Positions 46,989-56,880 of a DNA stretch of 64,000 nt are shown here, in pieces. The DNA is from CBDDCQ01 sp965226285 (lineage in GTDB: Bacteria; Bacteroidota; Bacteroidia; Flavobacteriales; Ichthyobacteriaceae). The translations under genes and the position numbers were made by a program. How positions within the stretch are numbered: position 1 is the stretch's first letter; every line of letters starts with the position of its first letter. Where the stretch lies: positions 124,001 through 188,000 of the forward strand of contig CBDDCQ010000001.1 in the NCBI GenBank assembly GCA_965226285.1. The letters run 5' to 3'. Under the pieces are notes generated by a model. It did not search any database. It was not told the origin of the DNA and saw only the letters and a list, made by a program, of their open reading frames with translations.

Positions 46989-49900
46989 TCTTTTGGTTTA
47001 TTAGCATTCATATTTTCTATAAGCCAACTGACCCAATGTACTAAAGACGATAAATCTTCGGAAAAGAGCAAAGAAGCATCCATCATCTCCTTTGAATTGG
47101 GCACTTATAAAGGCAAGTTAAACGGCACCTCATTATTGATAGAGGTTCCTTATGGAACGGATATAAATTCTTTATTGGCAAAGGTAGAGTTATCGTCAAA
47201 GGCAACGATCAAACCCGACCCAACCACAGTGAAAGATTGGAGCAATCCAGTATCGTTTACGGTAACCGCAGAAAATGGAAATACCAATAAATATACAGTA
47301 GAGGTAAAAATATTACCTCCAGTATTGACCTTTGAAAAACTGACCAAAGAATATACAAAAGGTGGTCATTTGAATGCTACAGAAATTCTAAAGCATGTAA
47401 AAGGTGAAAAGGCGGGCTATACTTTAAAAGAGATCACAGATCTGAATCCTAATGATATAGTAACGGTCAATGGAAGTGCGCCAAATTTAAGGTTAGCATT
47501 TAATCGGGCGGGTGTTTTTACGGCTTCGTTGCGCTTAAAACACAATGCTACCTCAGATTTGGATGTAACGCTCAGTAATGCAGCGTTTGAAATTACAAAG
47601 GGGATTGCTCCATCAGATTTAAGCTGGAGAACACCAAGCAAGGTTTATGCTTCGGGTGGAGAGATCAGCAATGGGGAATTATTAGCAGGTCTTAACGGTA
47701 CAAAAACAGGCTATACCCTTAAAACAGTAACCATCAGTGATGCAGGAGGCACAGGTGCAAGGGTTTCAGGGAGTGGCACTTCAGCTAAGATTGGTAGTTA
47801 TACGCAAGCGGGTAACTTGACCTTAACACTTGTATTTGAACACGCTACCAAAGCAGATAAAACCATAACGGCGGCAGTATTTGAAATTACAAAGATGGCT
47901 GCACCTACCAATTTAACTTGGGTAAAACAATTGAAGAGGTATCGTTCTGGAGAGGAGATAAGCAATGCTGAATTATTAGAAGGTCTCGAAGGTTCAAAAG
48001 TAGGGTATCGGATTAAAACCGTAGAGATTACGACTGATTCAGGGGGTAGTGGTGCGCGTGTTTCAGGTAGTGGAACTGCAGCTAAAATCGTGGGTTATGG
48101 CAAGCCTACTATCTTGACGTTGACACTTGCATTTGAACACGCTACCAAAGCAGACAAAACCATAACGGGTGCACAATTTGAACTTACCAGTGGAGCTGTA
48201 TCTGTACCTTTAAGTTGGAGCAGACAAAGCAAGGTGTACAGTCTTGCAGGAGAGATAAGCAATGCAGAATTATTGGGCGGTGTGCGCGGTACAAAAGACG
48301 GCTATCGTATCAAATCAATACAGATTACGACTGATTCAGGGGGCAGTGGTGCAAGGGTTTCAGGAAGTGGTACTGCAGCTAAGATCGTTGGTTATCGCAA
48401 AGCCACTATCTTGACGTTGACGCTTGTACTTCAACACGCTACCAAACCACAAAAAACGCTCAGTAATGCACAATTTGAAATTAGGAAGATGCCCGTACCA
48501 GCTGATTTAACTTGGCGTAAACAAAGTAAGGTTTATAGTTTTGGAGGAGAGATCAGCAATGGAGAATTATTAAGAGGTCTTAGCGGTACAAAAACAGGGT
48601 ATCGAATAAAAACAGTAAGCATAAGTGATGCAGGAGGTACAGGTGCAAGGGTTTCAGGTAGTAGCACTTCAGCTAAGATCGTGGGTTATACCAAGACGGG
48701 TACTTTGACTTTATCGATTGTATTTGAACATGATACGAAAGAAGATAGAACCATAACGGGTGCAGAATTTGAAATTACGAAGGGTGCAACACCAAGTTTA
48801 AGTTGGACAAAGCAAACGAAGCCGTTTAGCAGTGGCGGAGAAATTACCCATGCCGATTTATTAGCAGGGGTTACGGGCAGTGGTAAGACGGGCTACACCC
48901 TTAAAACCATTAACATTACGAATAAAAACGGTACAGGTGCGACTGTTTCAGGGAGCGGTACTTCAGCCAAAATTACGAGTTATACCAAAATGGGTACGCT
49001 TACGCTCACCCTTGTTTTACAACACACTGCTAAACCAGATGTAACCCTTAGCAATGCACAGTTTGAAATTACGAGGGGCAGTGCGGAAAGTTTAAGTTGG
49101 ACGAAGCAAACGAAACCGTTTAGCAGTGGTGGCGAAATTACGAATCCCGAGCTATTAGCAGGCGTTACGGGCAGTGGTAAGACGGGTTACACCATTAAAA
49201 CGGTTACCATTACCCATACAAACGGTACAAGTGCGACTGTTTCAGGGAGCGGCAGGGCTGTAAAAATTACGAGTTATACCAAAATTGGTACGCTTACGCT
49301 CACCCTTGTTTTAGCACACCACAGCAAAGAAGATGTAACCCTTACAGGTGCACAGTTTGAAATTACGAAGGCGTCAGCACCACCTTTAAGTTGGACAAAT
49401 CAGACGAAGCCGTTTAGCAGTGGTGACGAAATTACCAATGCCGAGCTATTAGCAGGCGTTACAGGTAGTGGTAAGAATGGATACACCATTAAAACCGTTA
49501 CCATTACCCATACAAACGGTACAAGTGCGAGGGTTTCAGGGAGCGGTACTTCAGCTAAAATTACGAGTTATACCAAAGTAGGTACGCTTACCCTTACGAT
49601 TGTTTTACAACACGATGCTAAAGAAGATGTAACCCTTAGAAAAGCAGAGTTTCATATTTATCGTGATATTTTTACGATAAGTAGTAGTGGGGAAGTAACA
49701 CTTAAAGCAAGCGTTGACAAAAGTAGTTTAACAACAGTAACCATTCCTTATATGATTAACGGTACCAACGTAACCAGTATTAGAAGTTCGGCATTTGTTG
49801 GTTGTACTTCACTTACCAGTATTACGATTCCTAATTCCGTAACCAGTATTGGACGGGGTGCATTTAGTCTTTGTGCCAAACTTACCAGTATTACGATGGG

Positions 49901-50522
49901 TAATTCCGTAACCAGTATTGGACGTGAAGGATTTTATGGTTGTACTTCACTTACCAGTATTACGATTCCTAATTCCGTAACTAGTATTGGGCAGTACGTA
50001 TTTTCTTATTGTACTTCACTTACCCGTATTACGATGGGTAATTCCGTAACCAGTATTGGAACTCAGACATTTAAGGGTTGCAGTTCACTTACCCGTATTA
50101 CGCTTCCTAATTCCGTAACCAGTATTGGAAATCAGACATTTTCTGAATGTACTTCACTTACCAGTGTTACGATTCCTAATTCCGTAACCAGTATTGGACG
50201 TTTGGCATTTCATGCTTGTACTTCACTTACCCGTATTACGATTCCTAATTCCGTAACCGATATTGTACATGGGGCATTTTTTGGTTGTACTTCACTTACA
50301 AGTATCACGATGGGTAATTCCGTAACCAGTATTGGAAAGTGGATATTTAGAAATTGTAGCTCTCTCATGACTATCAAACTGCCTAATTCCATAACCACTA
50401 TTGGAGATGAACCATTTAGAGATTGTAGCAAGCTCATTACCATACGGGTACCCAATGCAAAAGTGACTACTTGGCAAGCGAACCTAAGAAAAGGTAATCC
50501 TGCATCGGTGGTGGGGTATTAA
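46989..50522 (+). CDS. Giant BspA-type LRR lipoprotein-like frame A (no normal start codon)
   Basis: The frame opens after a stop at 46986. Its first residues form a lipoprotein signal ('LLAFIFSISQLTQC', Cys at 47037-47039), but there is no ATG, GTG or TTG before that Cys; the first TTG is at 47097, inside the next domain. Order: signal, DUF5018-like domain (to ~47320), eight Ig-like repeats of ~95 residues ending in 'FEITK' variants (47320-49660), then about ten BspA/LRR_5 repeats of 23 residues with core 'LTSITIPNSVTSIG' (49720-50460), and a terminal 'NPASVVGY'. BspA-like proteins are cell-surface adhesins in other bacteria; a surface-binding role is inference. Closely related to the frame at 50692. 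Confidence 0.75.
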   Translation, partial: SFGLLAFIFSISQLTQCTKDDKSSEKSKEASIISFELGTYKGKLNGTSLLIEVPYGTDINSLLAKVELSSKATIKPDPTTVKDWSNPVSFTVTAENGNTNKYTVEVKILPPVLTFEKLTKEYTKGGHLNATEILKHVKGEKAGYTLKEITDLNPNDIVTVNGSAPNLRLAFNRAGVFTASLRLKHNATSDLDVTLSNAAFEITKGIAPSDLSWRTPSKVYASGGEISNGELLAGLNGTKTGYTLKTVTISDAGGTGARVSGSGTSAKIGSYTQAGNLTLTLVFEHATKADKTITAAVFEITKMAAPTNLTWVKQLKRYRSGEEISNAELLEGLEGSKVGYRIKTVEITTDSGGSGARVSGSGTAAKIVGYGKPTILTLTLAFEHATKADKTITGAQFELTSGAVSVPLSWSRQSKVYSLAGEISNAELLGGVRGTKDGYRIKSIQITTDSGGSGARVSGSGTAAKIVGYRKATILTLTLVLQHATKPQKTLSNAQFEIRKMPVPADLTWRKQSKVYSFGGEISNGELLRGLSGTKTGYRIKTVSISDAGGTGARVSGSSTSAKIVGYTKTGTLTLSIVFEHDTKEDRTITGAEFEITKGATPSLSWTKQTKPFSSGGEITHADLLAGVTGSGKTGYTLKTINITNKNGTGATVSGSGTSAKITSYTKMGTLTLTLVLQHTAKPDVTLSNAQFEITRGSAESLSWTKQTKPFSSGGEITNPELLAGVTGSGKTGYTIKTVTITHTNGTSATVSGSGRAVKITSYTKIGTLTLTLVLAHHSKEDVTLTGAQFEITKASAPPLSWTNQTKPFSSGDEITNAELLAGVTGSGKNGYTIKTVTITHTNGTSARVSGSGTSAKITSYTKVGTLTLTIVLQHDAKEDVTLRKAEFHIYRDIFTISSSGEVTLKASVDKSSLTTVTIPYMINGTNVTSIRSSAFVGCTSLTSITIPNSVTSIGRGAFSLCAKLTSITMGNSVTSIGREGFYGCTSLTSITIPNSVTSIGQYVFSYCTSLTRITMGNSVTSIGTQTFKGCSSLTRITLPNSVTSIGNQTFSECTSLTSVTIPNSVTSIGRLAFHACTSLTRITIPNSVTDIVHGAFFGCTSLTSITMGNSVTSIGKWIFRNCSSLMTIKLPNSITTIGDEPFRDCSKLITIRVPNAKVTTWQANLRKGNPASVVGY

Positions 50523-50550
50523 GGTAAATTAAAGTGATGTTCATCATGTT

Positions 50551-50600
50551 ATAAATACGCAAAAAAGTAGGGACCTGTCCCTACTTTTTTGCGTATTTAT
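50551..50600. terminator. Perfect 24-bp palindrome, bidirectional terminator
   Basis: Two 24-nt arms (50551-50574 and 50577-50600) are exact reverse complements around a 2-nt centre. The core GTAGGGAC/GTCCCTAC is flanked by A6 and T6, so each strand shows a hairpin followed by a T-run. It follows LRR frame A. Confidence 0.85.
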
Positions 50601-50691
50601 ACACCCTTTTTAAAGGCTTTCGCCCGTAATTTTTTTGAAATTTTACCAAAGATGCCGCTATTAAAACAATTTCTTTCTATACTTGTTTTGA

Positions 50692-53600
50692 GACTCAAAA
50701 AAAAATTATTTTTTTGGTTTATTAGCATTCATATTTTCCATTACCCAACTTACCCAATGTAATAAGGAAGATAAGCCTTCGGAAAAGAGTAAAGAGGCAT
50801 CCATCATCTCCTTTGAATTAGGTACTTATAAAGGCAAATTAAACGGCACTTCATTATCATTATTAATAGAGTTACCATACGGAACGGATATAAGTTCTTT
50901 ATTGGCAAAGGTAGAGTTATCGGCAAAGGCAACGATCAAACCCGACCCAAAGACAGTAAAAGATTGGAGCAATCCAGTATCATTTACGGTAACCGCAGAA
51001 AATGGAAATACCAAAAAATATACAGTAGAGGTAAAAATATTACCTGCGGTATTGACCTTTGAAAAACTGACCAAAAAATATACAAAAGGTGGGCATTTGA
51101 ATGCTACAGAAATTCTAAAGCATGTAAAAGGGCAAAAGGCTGGCTATACTTTAAAAGAGATCACAAATCTGAATCCTAATGATATAGTAAGGGTCAATGG
51201 AACTGCACCAAATCTAAGGTTAGCATTTAATCGGGCGGGCGTTTTTACGGCTTCGTTGCGTTTAAAACACAATGCTACATCAGATTTGGATGTAACGCTC
51301 AGTAATGCAGCGTTTGAAATTACAAAGGGGGTTGCTCCATCGGATTTAAGCTGGAGAAAACAAAGCAAGGTTTATGGTTCGGGGGGAGAGATCAGCAATG
51401 GGGAATTATTAGGCGGTGTATTGGGTCCAAAAGAGGGCTATCGTGTAAAATTGGTACAGATTACCAGTGATTCAGGGGGCAGTGGTGCAAGGGTTTCAGG
51501 AAGTGGTAGCGGTGCTAAGATCGTTGGTTACGGCAAAGCCACCGTCTTAACGTTGACGCTTGTACTTCAGCACGATACCAAAGCAGAAAAAACCATAACG
51601 GGTGCACAATTTGAAATTACAAAGATGATGGGACCTACCAATTTAACTTGGGTAAAACAATTAAAGAGGTATCGTTCTGGTGAAGAGATAAGCAACGTTG
51701 AATTGTTGTCAGGTCTCGAAGGTTCAAAAGTAGGGTATCGTATGAAAACCGTACAGATTACGGATGATTCCTCAAGTAGTGGTGCGCGTGTTTCAGGGAG
51801 TGGTACTGCAGCTAAGATCGTTGGTTATGGCAAACCTACTATCCTGACGTTGACACTTGTATTTGAACACGATACCAAAGCAGATAAAACCATAACGGGT
51901 GCACAATTTGAACTTACCAGTGGAACTGTATCTGTACCTTTAAGTTGGAGCAGACAAAGCAAGGTTTATGGTTCCCCAGCAGAGATAAGCAATGCAGCGT
52001 TATTGGGCGGTGTGAGAGGTACAAAAACAGGTTATCGTATCAAATCAGTACAGATTACAGATGATTCAACAAGCAGTGGTGCGCGTGTTTCAGGTAGTGG
52101 TACTGCAGCTAAGATCGTCAGTTATGGCAAAGCCACTATCTTGACGTTGACGCTTGTACTTCAGCACGATACCAAAGCAGAAAAAACGCTCAGTAATGCA
52201 GTGTTTGAAATTAGAAAGATGCCCGTACCGGCTGATTTGAGTTGGCGTAAACAAAGTAAGGTTTACAGCGTTAGAGGAGAGATCAGCAATGGAGAATTAT
52301 CAAGAGGTCTTAGTGGTACAAAAACAGGGTATCAAATAAAAACAGTAACCATAAGTGATACAAGAGGTACAGGCGCAAGGGTTTTAGGTAATGGCACTTC
52401 AGCTAAGATCGTCAGTTATACCAAGGCAGGTACTTTGACCTTATCGATTGTATTTGAAAACGATACCAAGGAGGATAAAAACATCACTGGTGCGGAGTTT
52501 GAAATTACGAAGGGTTCAGCATCGAGTTTAAGCTGGACCAAGCAAAGGAAGCCGTTTAGCAGAGGCGGAGAAATTACCAACGCCAATCTATTAGCAGGCG
52601 TTACGGGCAGTGGTAAGAATGGATACACCCTTAAAACCGTTACGATTAGTAATGATGGAGGTACAAGTGCAGTGGTTTCAGGGAGCGGTAGGGCTGCTAA
52701 AATTACGAGTTATACCAAAGCGGGTACGCTTACGCTCACCCTTGTGTTAGCACACGATACTAAAAAAGATGCTACTATTAGAAATGCACAGTTTGAAATT
52801 ACGAATGATGCTGCACCGCTTTTAACTTGGAACAAGCAAACGAAACCGTTTAGCAGTAGTGGCGAAATTACCAATACTGAGCTATTAGCAGGTGTTACGG
52901 GCAGTGGTAAGAATGGATACACCATTAAAACCGTTAACATTACCAGTACAAACGGTACAGGTGCGAGGGTTTCAGGGAGCGGTACTTCAGCTAAAATTAC
53001 GAGTTATACCAAAGCGGGTACGCTTACGCTCACCCTTGTTTTACAACACACTAGTAAACCAGATGTAACCCTTAGGAATGCACAGTTTGAAATTACGAAG
53101 GGCAGTGCGGAAAGTTTAAGTTGGACCAAGCAAACAAAGGCGTTTAGCAGTGGTGGCGAAATTACCAATGCCAATTTATTAGCAGGCGTTACGGGCAGTG
53201 GCAAGACGGGTTACACCATCAAAACCGTTACCATTAGTAATGATGGCGGCATGACCAGTGCAAGGGTTTCAGGGAGCGACAGAGCAGCTAAAATTACGAG
53301 TTATACCAAAGCAGGTACGCTTACGCTCACCCTTGTTTTACAACACGATACTAAAAATGATGTAACCCTTAGAAACGCACAGTTTGAGATTATGCCTTTA
53401 AGTTGGACCAAGCAAACGAAGCCGTTTAGCAGTAGTGGGGAGATAAGCAATGCAGAAATCTTAACAGGCATTACGGGCAGTGGTAAGACAGGCTACACCA
53501 TTAAAACCGTTAGCATTACCAATAAAAACGGTACAAGTGCGCGGGTTTCAGGGAGCGGTACTTCAGCTAAAATTACGAGTTATACCAAAGCAGGTACGCT

Positions 53601-54465
53601 TACCCTAACTATTGTCTTAGAACAAGATGCTAAAGACGATGTAACCCTTAGAAACGCACAGTTTCATATTTATAGAGATATTTTTAAGATAAGTAGTGGT
53701 GGGGAAATAACACTTAAAACAGGCGTTGACAAAAATAGTTTAACAACAGTAACCATTCCTTATATGATTAGCAGTACCACCGTAACCAGTATTGGAAGGC
53801 ACGCATTTATAGACTGTACGAAACTTACCAGTATTACGATTCCTAATTCCGTAACCAGTATTGGAGTTTCGGCATTTGAAAATTGTCGTTCATTTACCAG
53901 TATTACGATTCCTAATTCCGTAAAAAGTATTGGAACGTTTGCATTTCGAGTTTGTGTTTCACTTACCAGTATTACGATTCCTAATTCCGTAACCAGTATT
54001 GGAATTTCGGCATTTGATTCTTGTACTTCACTTACCAGTATTACGATTCCTAATTCCGTAACCAGTATTGAAGAGGGTGTATTTGAGGATTGTCGTTCAC
54101 TTACCAGTATTACGATTCCTAATTCCGTAAAAAGTATTGGAACTAAGGCATTTTCTACTTGTACTTCACTTACTAGTGCTACGCTTTCTAATTCGTTAAA
54201 AATTATTGAAAGAACATTATTTTATGCTTGTAGCGCACTTACCAGTATTACGATTCCTAATTCCGTAACCAGCATTGGAAAGTGGATATTTTTTGGTTGT
54301 AGCTCCCTCACTACAATCAAGTTGCCTGATTCCATAACAACTATTGGAGATGAGCCATTTAGAAATTGTAGCAAGCTCACTACCATAGAGGTACCTAATG
54401 CAAAAGTGTCTGATTGGGAAGCGAACCTAAAAATAGGTAATCCTGCATCAGTGGTGGGGTATTAA
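50692..54465 (+). CDS. Giant BspA-type LRR lipoprotein-like frame B (no normal start codon)
   Basis: A paralogue of frame A. It is open after a TGA at 50689 and begins '...KKNYFFGLLAFIFSITQLTQC', a clear lipoprotein signal, yet no ATG, GTG or TTG occurs in frame before TTG at 50902. Domains: DUF5018-like, nine Ig-like repeats (one more than A; about 51050-53680), ten BspA LRR units (about 53740-54400), and the same 'NPASVVGY' end. Repeats correspond in order with A ('NLTWVKQLKRYRSGEEIS', 'PLSWSRQSKVY'), so the two arose by duplication of an already repeated gene. The flank 'TTTTGAGACTCAAAAAAAA' upstream recurs before hutU. Confidence 0.75.
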   Translation, partial: DSKKNYFFGLLAFIFSITQLTQCNKEDKPSEKSKEASIISFELGTYKGKLNGTSLSLLIELPYGTDISSLLAKVELSAKATIKPDPKTVKDWSNPVSFTVTAENGNTKKYTVEVKILPAVLTFEKLTKKYTKGGHLNATEILKHVKGQKAGYTLKEITNLNPNDIVRVNGTAPNLRLAFNRAGVFTASLRLKHNATSDLDVTLSNAAFEITKGVAPSDLSWRKQSKVYGSGGEISNGELLGGVLGPKEGYRVKLVQITSDSGGSGARVSGSGSGAKIVGYGKATVLTLTLVLQHDTKAEKTITGAQFEITKMMGPTNLTWVKQLKRYRSGEEISNVELLSGLEGSKVGYRMKTVQITDDSSSSGARVSGSGTAAKIVGYGKPTILTLTLVFEHDTKADKTITGAQFELTSGTVSVPLSWSRQSKVYGSPAEISNAALLGGVRGTKTGYRIKSVQITDDSTSSGARVSGSGTAAKIVSYGKATILTLTLVLQHDTKAEKTLSNAVFEIRKMPVPADLSWRKQSKVYSVRGEISNGELSRGLSGTKTGYQIKTVTISDTRGTGARVLGNGTSAKIVSYTKAGTLTLSIVFENDTKEDKNITGAEFEITKGSASSLSWTKQRKPFSRGGEITNANLLAGVTGSGKNGYTLKTVTISNDGGTSAVVSGSGRAAKITSYTKAGTLTLTLVLAHDTKKDATIRNAQFEITNDAAPLLTWNKQTKPFSSSGEITNTELLAGVTGSGKNGYTIKTVNITSTNGTGARVSGSGTSAKITSYTKAGTLTLTLVLQHTSKPDVTLRNAQFEITKGSAESLSWTKQTKAFSSGGEITNANLLAGVTGSGKTGYTIKTVTISNDGGMTSARVSGSDRAAKITSYTKAGTLTLTLVLQHDTKNDVTLRNAQFEIMPLSWTKQTKPFSSSGEISNAEILTGITGSGKTGYTIKTVSITNKNGTSARVSGSGTSAKITSYTKAGTLTLTIVLEQDAKDDVTLRNAQFHIYRDIFKISSGGEITLKTGVDKNSLTTVTIPYMISSTTVTSIGRHAFIDCTKLTSITIPNSVTSIGVSAFENCRSFTSITIPNSVKSIGTFAFRVCVSLTSITIPNSVTSIGISAFDSCTSLTSITIPNSVTSIEEGVFEDCRSLTSITIPNSVKSIGTKAFSTCTSLTSATLSNSLKIIERTLFYACSALTSITIPNSVTSIGKWIFFGCSSLTTIKLPDSITTIGDEPFRNCSKLTTIEVPNAKVSDWEANLKIGNPASVVGY

Positions 54466-54522
54466 GTAGTAGGGAGAGCCCCGTGGCTGTCCTAAAATGG
54501 TGGTGAATACTTTTTACCCCCC

Positions 54523-54552
54523 CTTAGTCCCCCTTTTTAAAAGGGGACTAAG
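54523..54552. repeat. Inverted repeat after LRR frame B
   Basis: CTTAGTCCCC...GGGGACTAAG encloses a T/A-rich centre (CTTTTTAAAA). It may act as a terminator or be an intergenic palindromic repeat; no long T-run follows. Confidence 0.6.
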
Positions 54553-54559
54553 AGCGGAT

Positions 54560-54740
54560 GCCCGCAATTTTTTTGAAATTTTACTAAAGGTCCCCCCTAC
54601 TAAAACAATTTCTCTCTATACATGTTTTGAGACTCAAAAAAAATTTATTTTTCTGGTTCATTGATAATTTTTTTATAAATTTACATCACATTAAATAATT
54701 GATAATTAATCATTGATAATTAATAATTAATCATTTAAAT
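54560..54740. repeat. Copied 5' flank of the LRR paralogues, upstream of hutU
   Basis: From about 54560 the sequence matches the stretch before LRR frame B (about 50620-50725), including 'TTTTTTTGAAATTTTAC', 'AAAACAATTTCT' and 'TGTTTTGAGACTCAAAAAAA', then diverges into A/T-rich direct repeats (ATTGATAATTAATCA) before the hutU ATG. It looks like the edge of a further paralogue that is now missing. Confidence 0.65.
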
Positions 54741-56750
54741 ATGAACACTAACATTTTAAAATTTCAAAAAGAGATAGAAGCGGGCATACCTGCAACTTTA
54801 CCTGCTAAAAAAAAATATCCCAAAGGAAGTAACCCTGCACCTAAGAGAAAAGATATACTCAACACTGATGAAAAGAAGTTAGCTGTCCAAAATGCTTTGC
54901 GTTATTTCCCAAAGTTATGGCATAGGGAGTTAGCGGAGGAATTTGCCTTTGAGCTCAAAGAATATGGCAGAATATATATGCACCGTTTTAAGCCGTCTTA
55001 TCAAATATATGCTCGACCTTTAGAATATTATCCCTATAAATCTATACAAGCAGGTGCTATTATGTTAATGATACAAAATAATTTAGACCCTGAAGTAGCA
55101 CAACACCCTGAAGAATTAATCACCTACGGTGGTAATGGTGCTGTGTTTCAAAATTGGGCTCAATATTTGCTTACTATGCAATACCTGAGTGAGATGACAA
55201 ACGAACAAACTCTACATATCTATTCAGGACATCCTGCAGGTCTATTCCCGTCTCACAAAGAAGCTCCTAGGGTGGTAGTAACTAATGGTATGATGATACC
55301 TAACTATTCACAATCAGATAATTGGGAAAAATTTAACGCACTGGGAGTAACACAATATGGACAAATGACAGCGGGGTCGTATATGTATATCGGACCTCAA
55401 GGGATAGTGCACGGTACTACTATTACTGTGATAAATGCCTTTAGGAAAAATTTACTTCAAGGAGAAACAACAAAGGGTAAAATATTCTTAACTGCTGGGC
55501 TAGGTGGGATGAGTGGAGCTCAACCTAAAGCCGGAAACATTGCTAAATGTATTACGGTATGTGCTGAAGTAAACCCAGAAGTAGCAAAAAAAAGACATCA
55601 GCAAGGCTGGATAGATGAAATCATAGAGAATATAGAAGATGTTGTAGAGCGAACACTAAAGGCTCAACAGAATAAAGAAGTAGTTTCTATAGGGTATATA
55701 GGTAATATAGTAGAAGTATGGGAACGTTTTTATGATGAAAATATTTTTGTGCATTTAGGTTCAGACCAAACATCACTACATAATCCTTGGGCAGGTGGAT
55801 ATTACCCTGTAGGATTATCTTACGAAGAATCCAATAAAATGATGGCAAATCGACCAAAAAAATTCAAGGAAAAAGTACAAGAATCTTTACGTCGGCAAGC
55901 TACAGCGATAAATAAACACACGCAAAGAGGTACTTATTTTTTTGACTATGGCAATGCGTTTTTATTGGAAGCCTCAAGATCAGGAGGCGATGTAATGGCA
56001 GATAATGGTATAGATTTTAAGTATCCATCCTATGTACAAGACATCTTAGGTCCTATGTGTTTTGATTATGGTTTTGGACCTTTTCGATGGGTGTGTACTT
56101 CAGGAAAACCAGAAGATTTATATGCTACGGATAAAATTGCCATGCAAGTGTTACAAGAAATTATGGAAGCCTCTCCAAAGGAAATTCAATTGCAAATGCA
56201 AGATAATATCAACTGGATAAAAGATGCCCATCAGAACAATTTAGTGGTAGGTTCACAAGCTCGAATTTTATACGCTGATGCCGAAGGTAGAATTAAAATA
56301 GCAGAAGCATTTAATCGAGCTATCGCTCAGGGAAAAATTGGAAGTGTGGTGTTAGGTAGAGATCATCACGATGTAAGCGGTACAGACTCCCCTTACAGAG
56401 AAACGAGCAATATATACGATGGTAGTAAATTTACTGCTGATATGGCGATACAAAATGTAATAGGCGATAGTTTTAGAGGTGCTACATGGGTATCTATACA
56501 CAACGGTGGTGGCGTAGGTTGGGGTGAAGTGATCAACGGTGGTTTTGGAATGCTTTTAGATGGAACTAAAGAAGCTTCTGTAAGACTTAAAAATATGTTG
56601 TTTTACGATGTAAATAATGGGATTAACCGTAGAGCATGGGCAAGAAATAAGGAAGCCTTATTTGCCATTAAAAGAGAAATGGAAAGAACTCCTACTCTTA
56701 AAGTAACATTACCTCAAGTAGTAGATAAGCATATCTTGGAAAGTCTTTAA
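54741..56750 (+). CDS. hutU: Urocanate hydratase
   Basis: 669 residues. It converts urocanate to imidazolonepropionate using tightly bound NAD as an electrophile. Family signatures: 'YGGNGAVFQNWAQY' near residue 130, NAD-binding 'TAGLGGMSGAQPKAG' near 252, 'DQTSLHNPWAGGYYPVGLSYEE' near 340 and 'GSVVLGRDHHDVSGTDSPYRE' near 540. Length is usual for the Bacteroidota version (longer than the Pseudomonas enzyme). Second enzyme of the pathway begun by hutH; hutI and later genes are not in the window. Confidence 0.95.
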   Translation: MNTNILKFQKEIEAGIPATLPAKKKYPKGSNPAPKRKDILNTDEKKLAVQNALRYFPKLWHRELAEEFAFELKEYGRIYMHRFKPSYQIYARPLEYYPYKSIQAGAIMLMIQNNLDPEVAQHPEELITYGGNGAVFQNWAQYLLTMQYLSEMTNEQTLHIYSGHPAGLFPSHKEAPRVVVTNGMMIPNYSQSDNWEKFNALGVTQYGQMTAGSYMYIGPQGIVHGTTITVINAFRKNLLQGETTKGKIFLTAGLGGMSGAQPKAGNIAKCITVCAEVNPEVAKKRHQQGWIDEIIENIEDVVERTLKAQQNKEVVSIGYIGNIVEVWERFYDENIFVHLGSDQTSLHNPWAGGYYPVGLSYEESNKMMANRPKKFKEKVQESLRRQATAINKHTQRGTYFFDYGNAFLLEASRSGGDVMADNGIDFKYPSYVQDILGPMCFDYGFGPFRWVCTSGKPEDLYATDKIAMQVLQEIMEASPKEIQLQMQDNINWIKDAHQNNLVVGSQARILYADAEGRIKIAEAFNRAIAQGKIGSVVLGRDHHDVSGTDSPYRETSNIYDGSKFTADMAIQNVIGDSFRGATWVSIHNGGGVGWGEVINGGFGMLLDGTKEASVRLKNMLFYDVNNGINRRAWARNKEALFAIKREMERTPTLKVTLPQVVDKHILESL

Positions 56751-56880
56751 ATATCAATAGTCGATATGATGATTAAGAATTTAAATATTTAAAGAGAACA
56801 TTTTACAAAAAATTTCATAAAATAAGACCGTTGCAAAGGAAATACTTGTAAACTTGGATAATCTATCATTTTTAAGAAGT

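Noticed and set aside
47150..53204. Minus-strand frames of 60-82 codons in the LRR and Ig-like repeats
   Set aside because: They recur with the repeat period, so they are shadows of the plus-strand genes.
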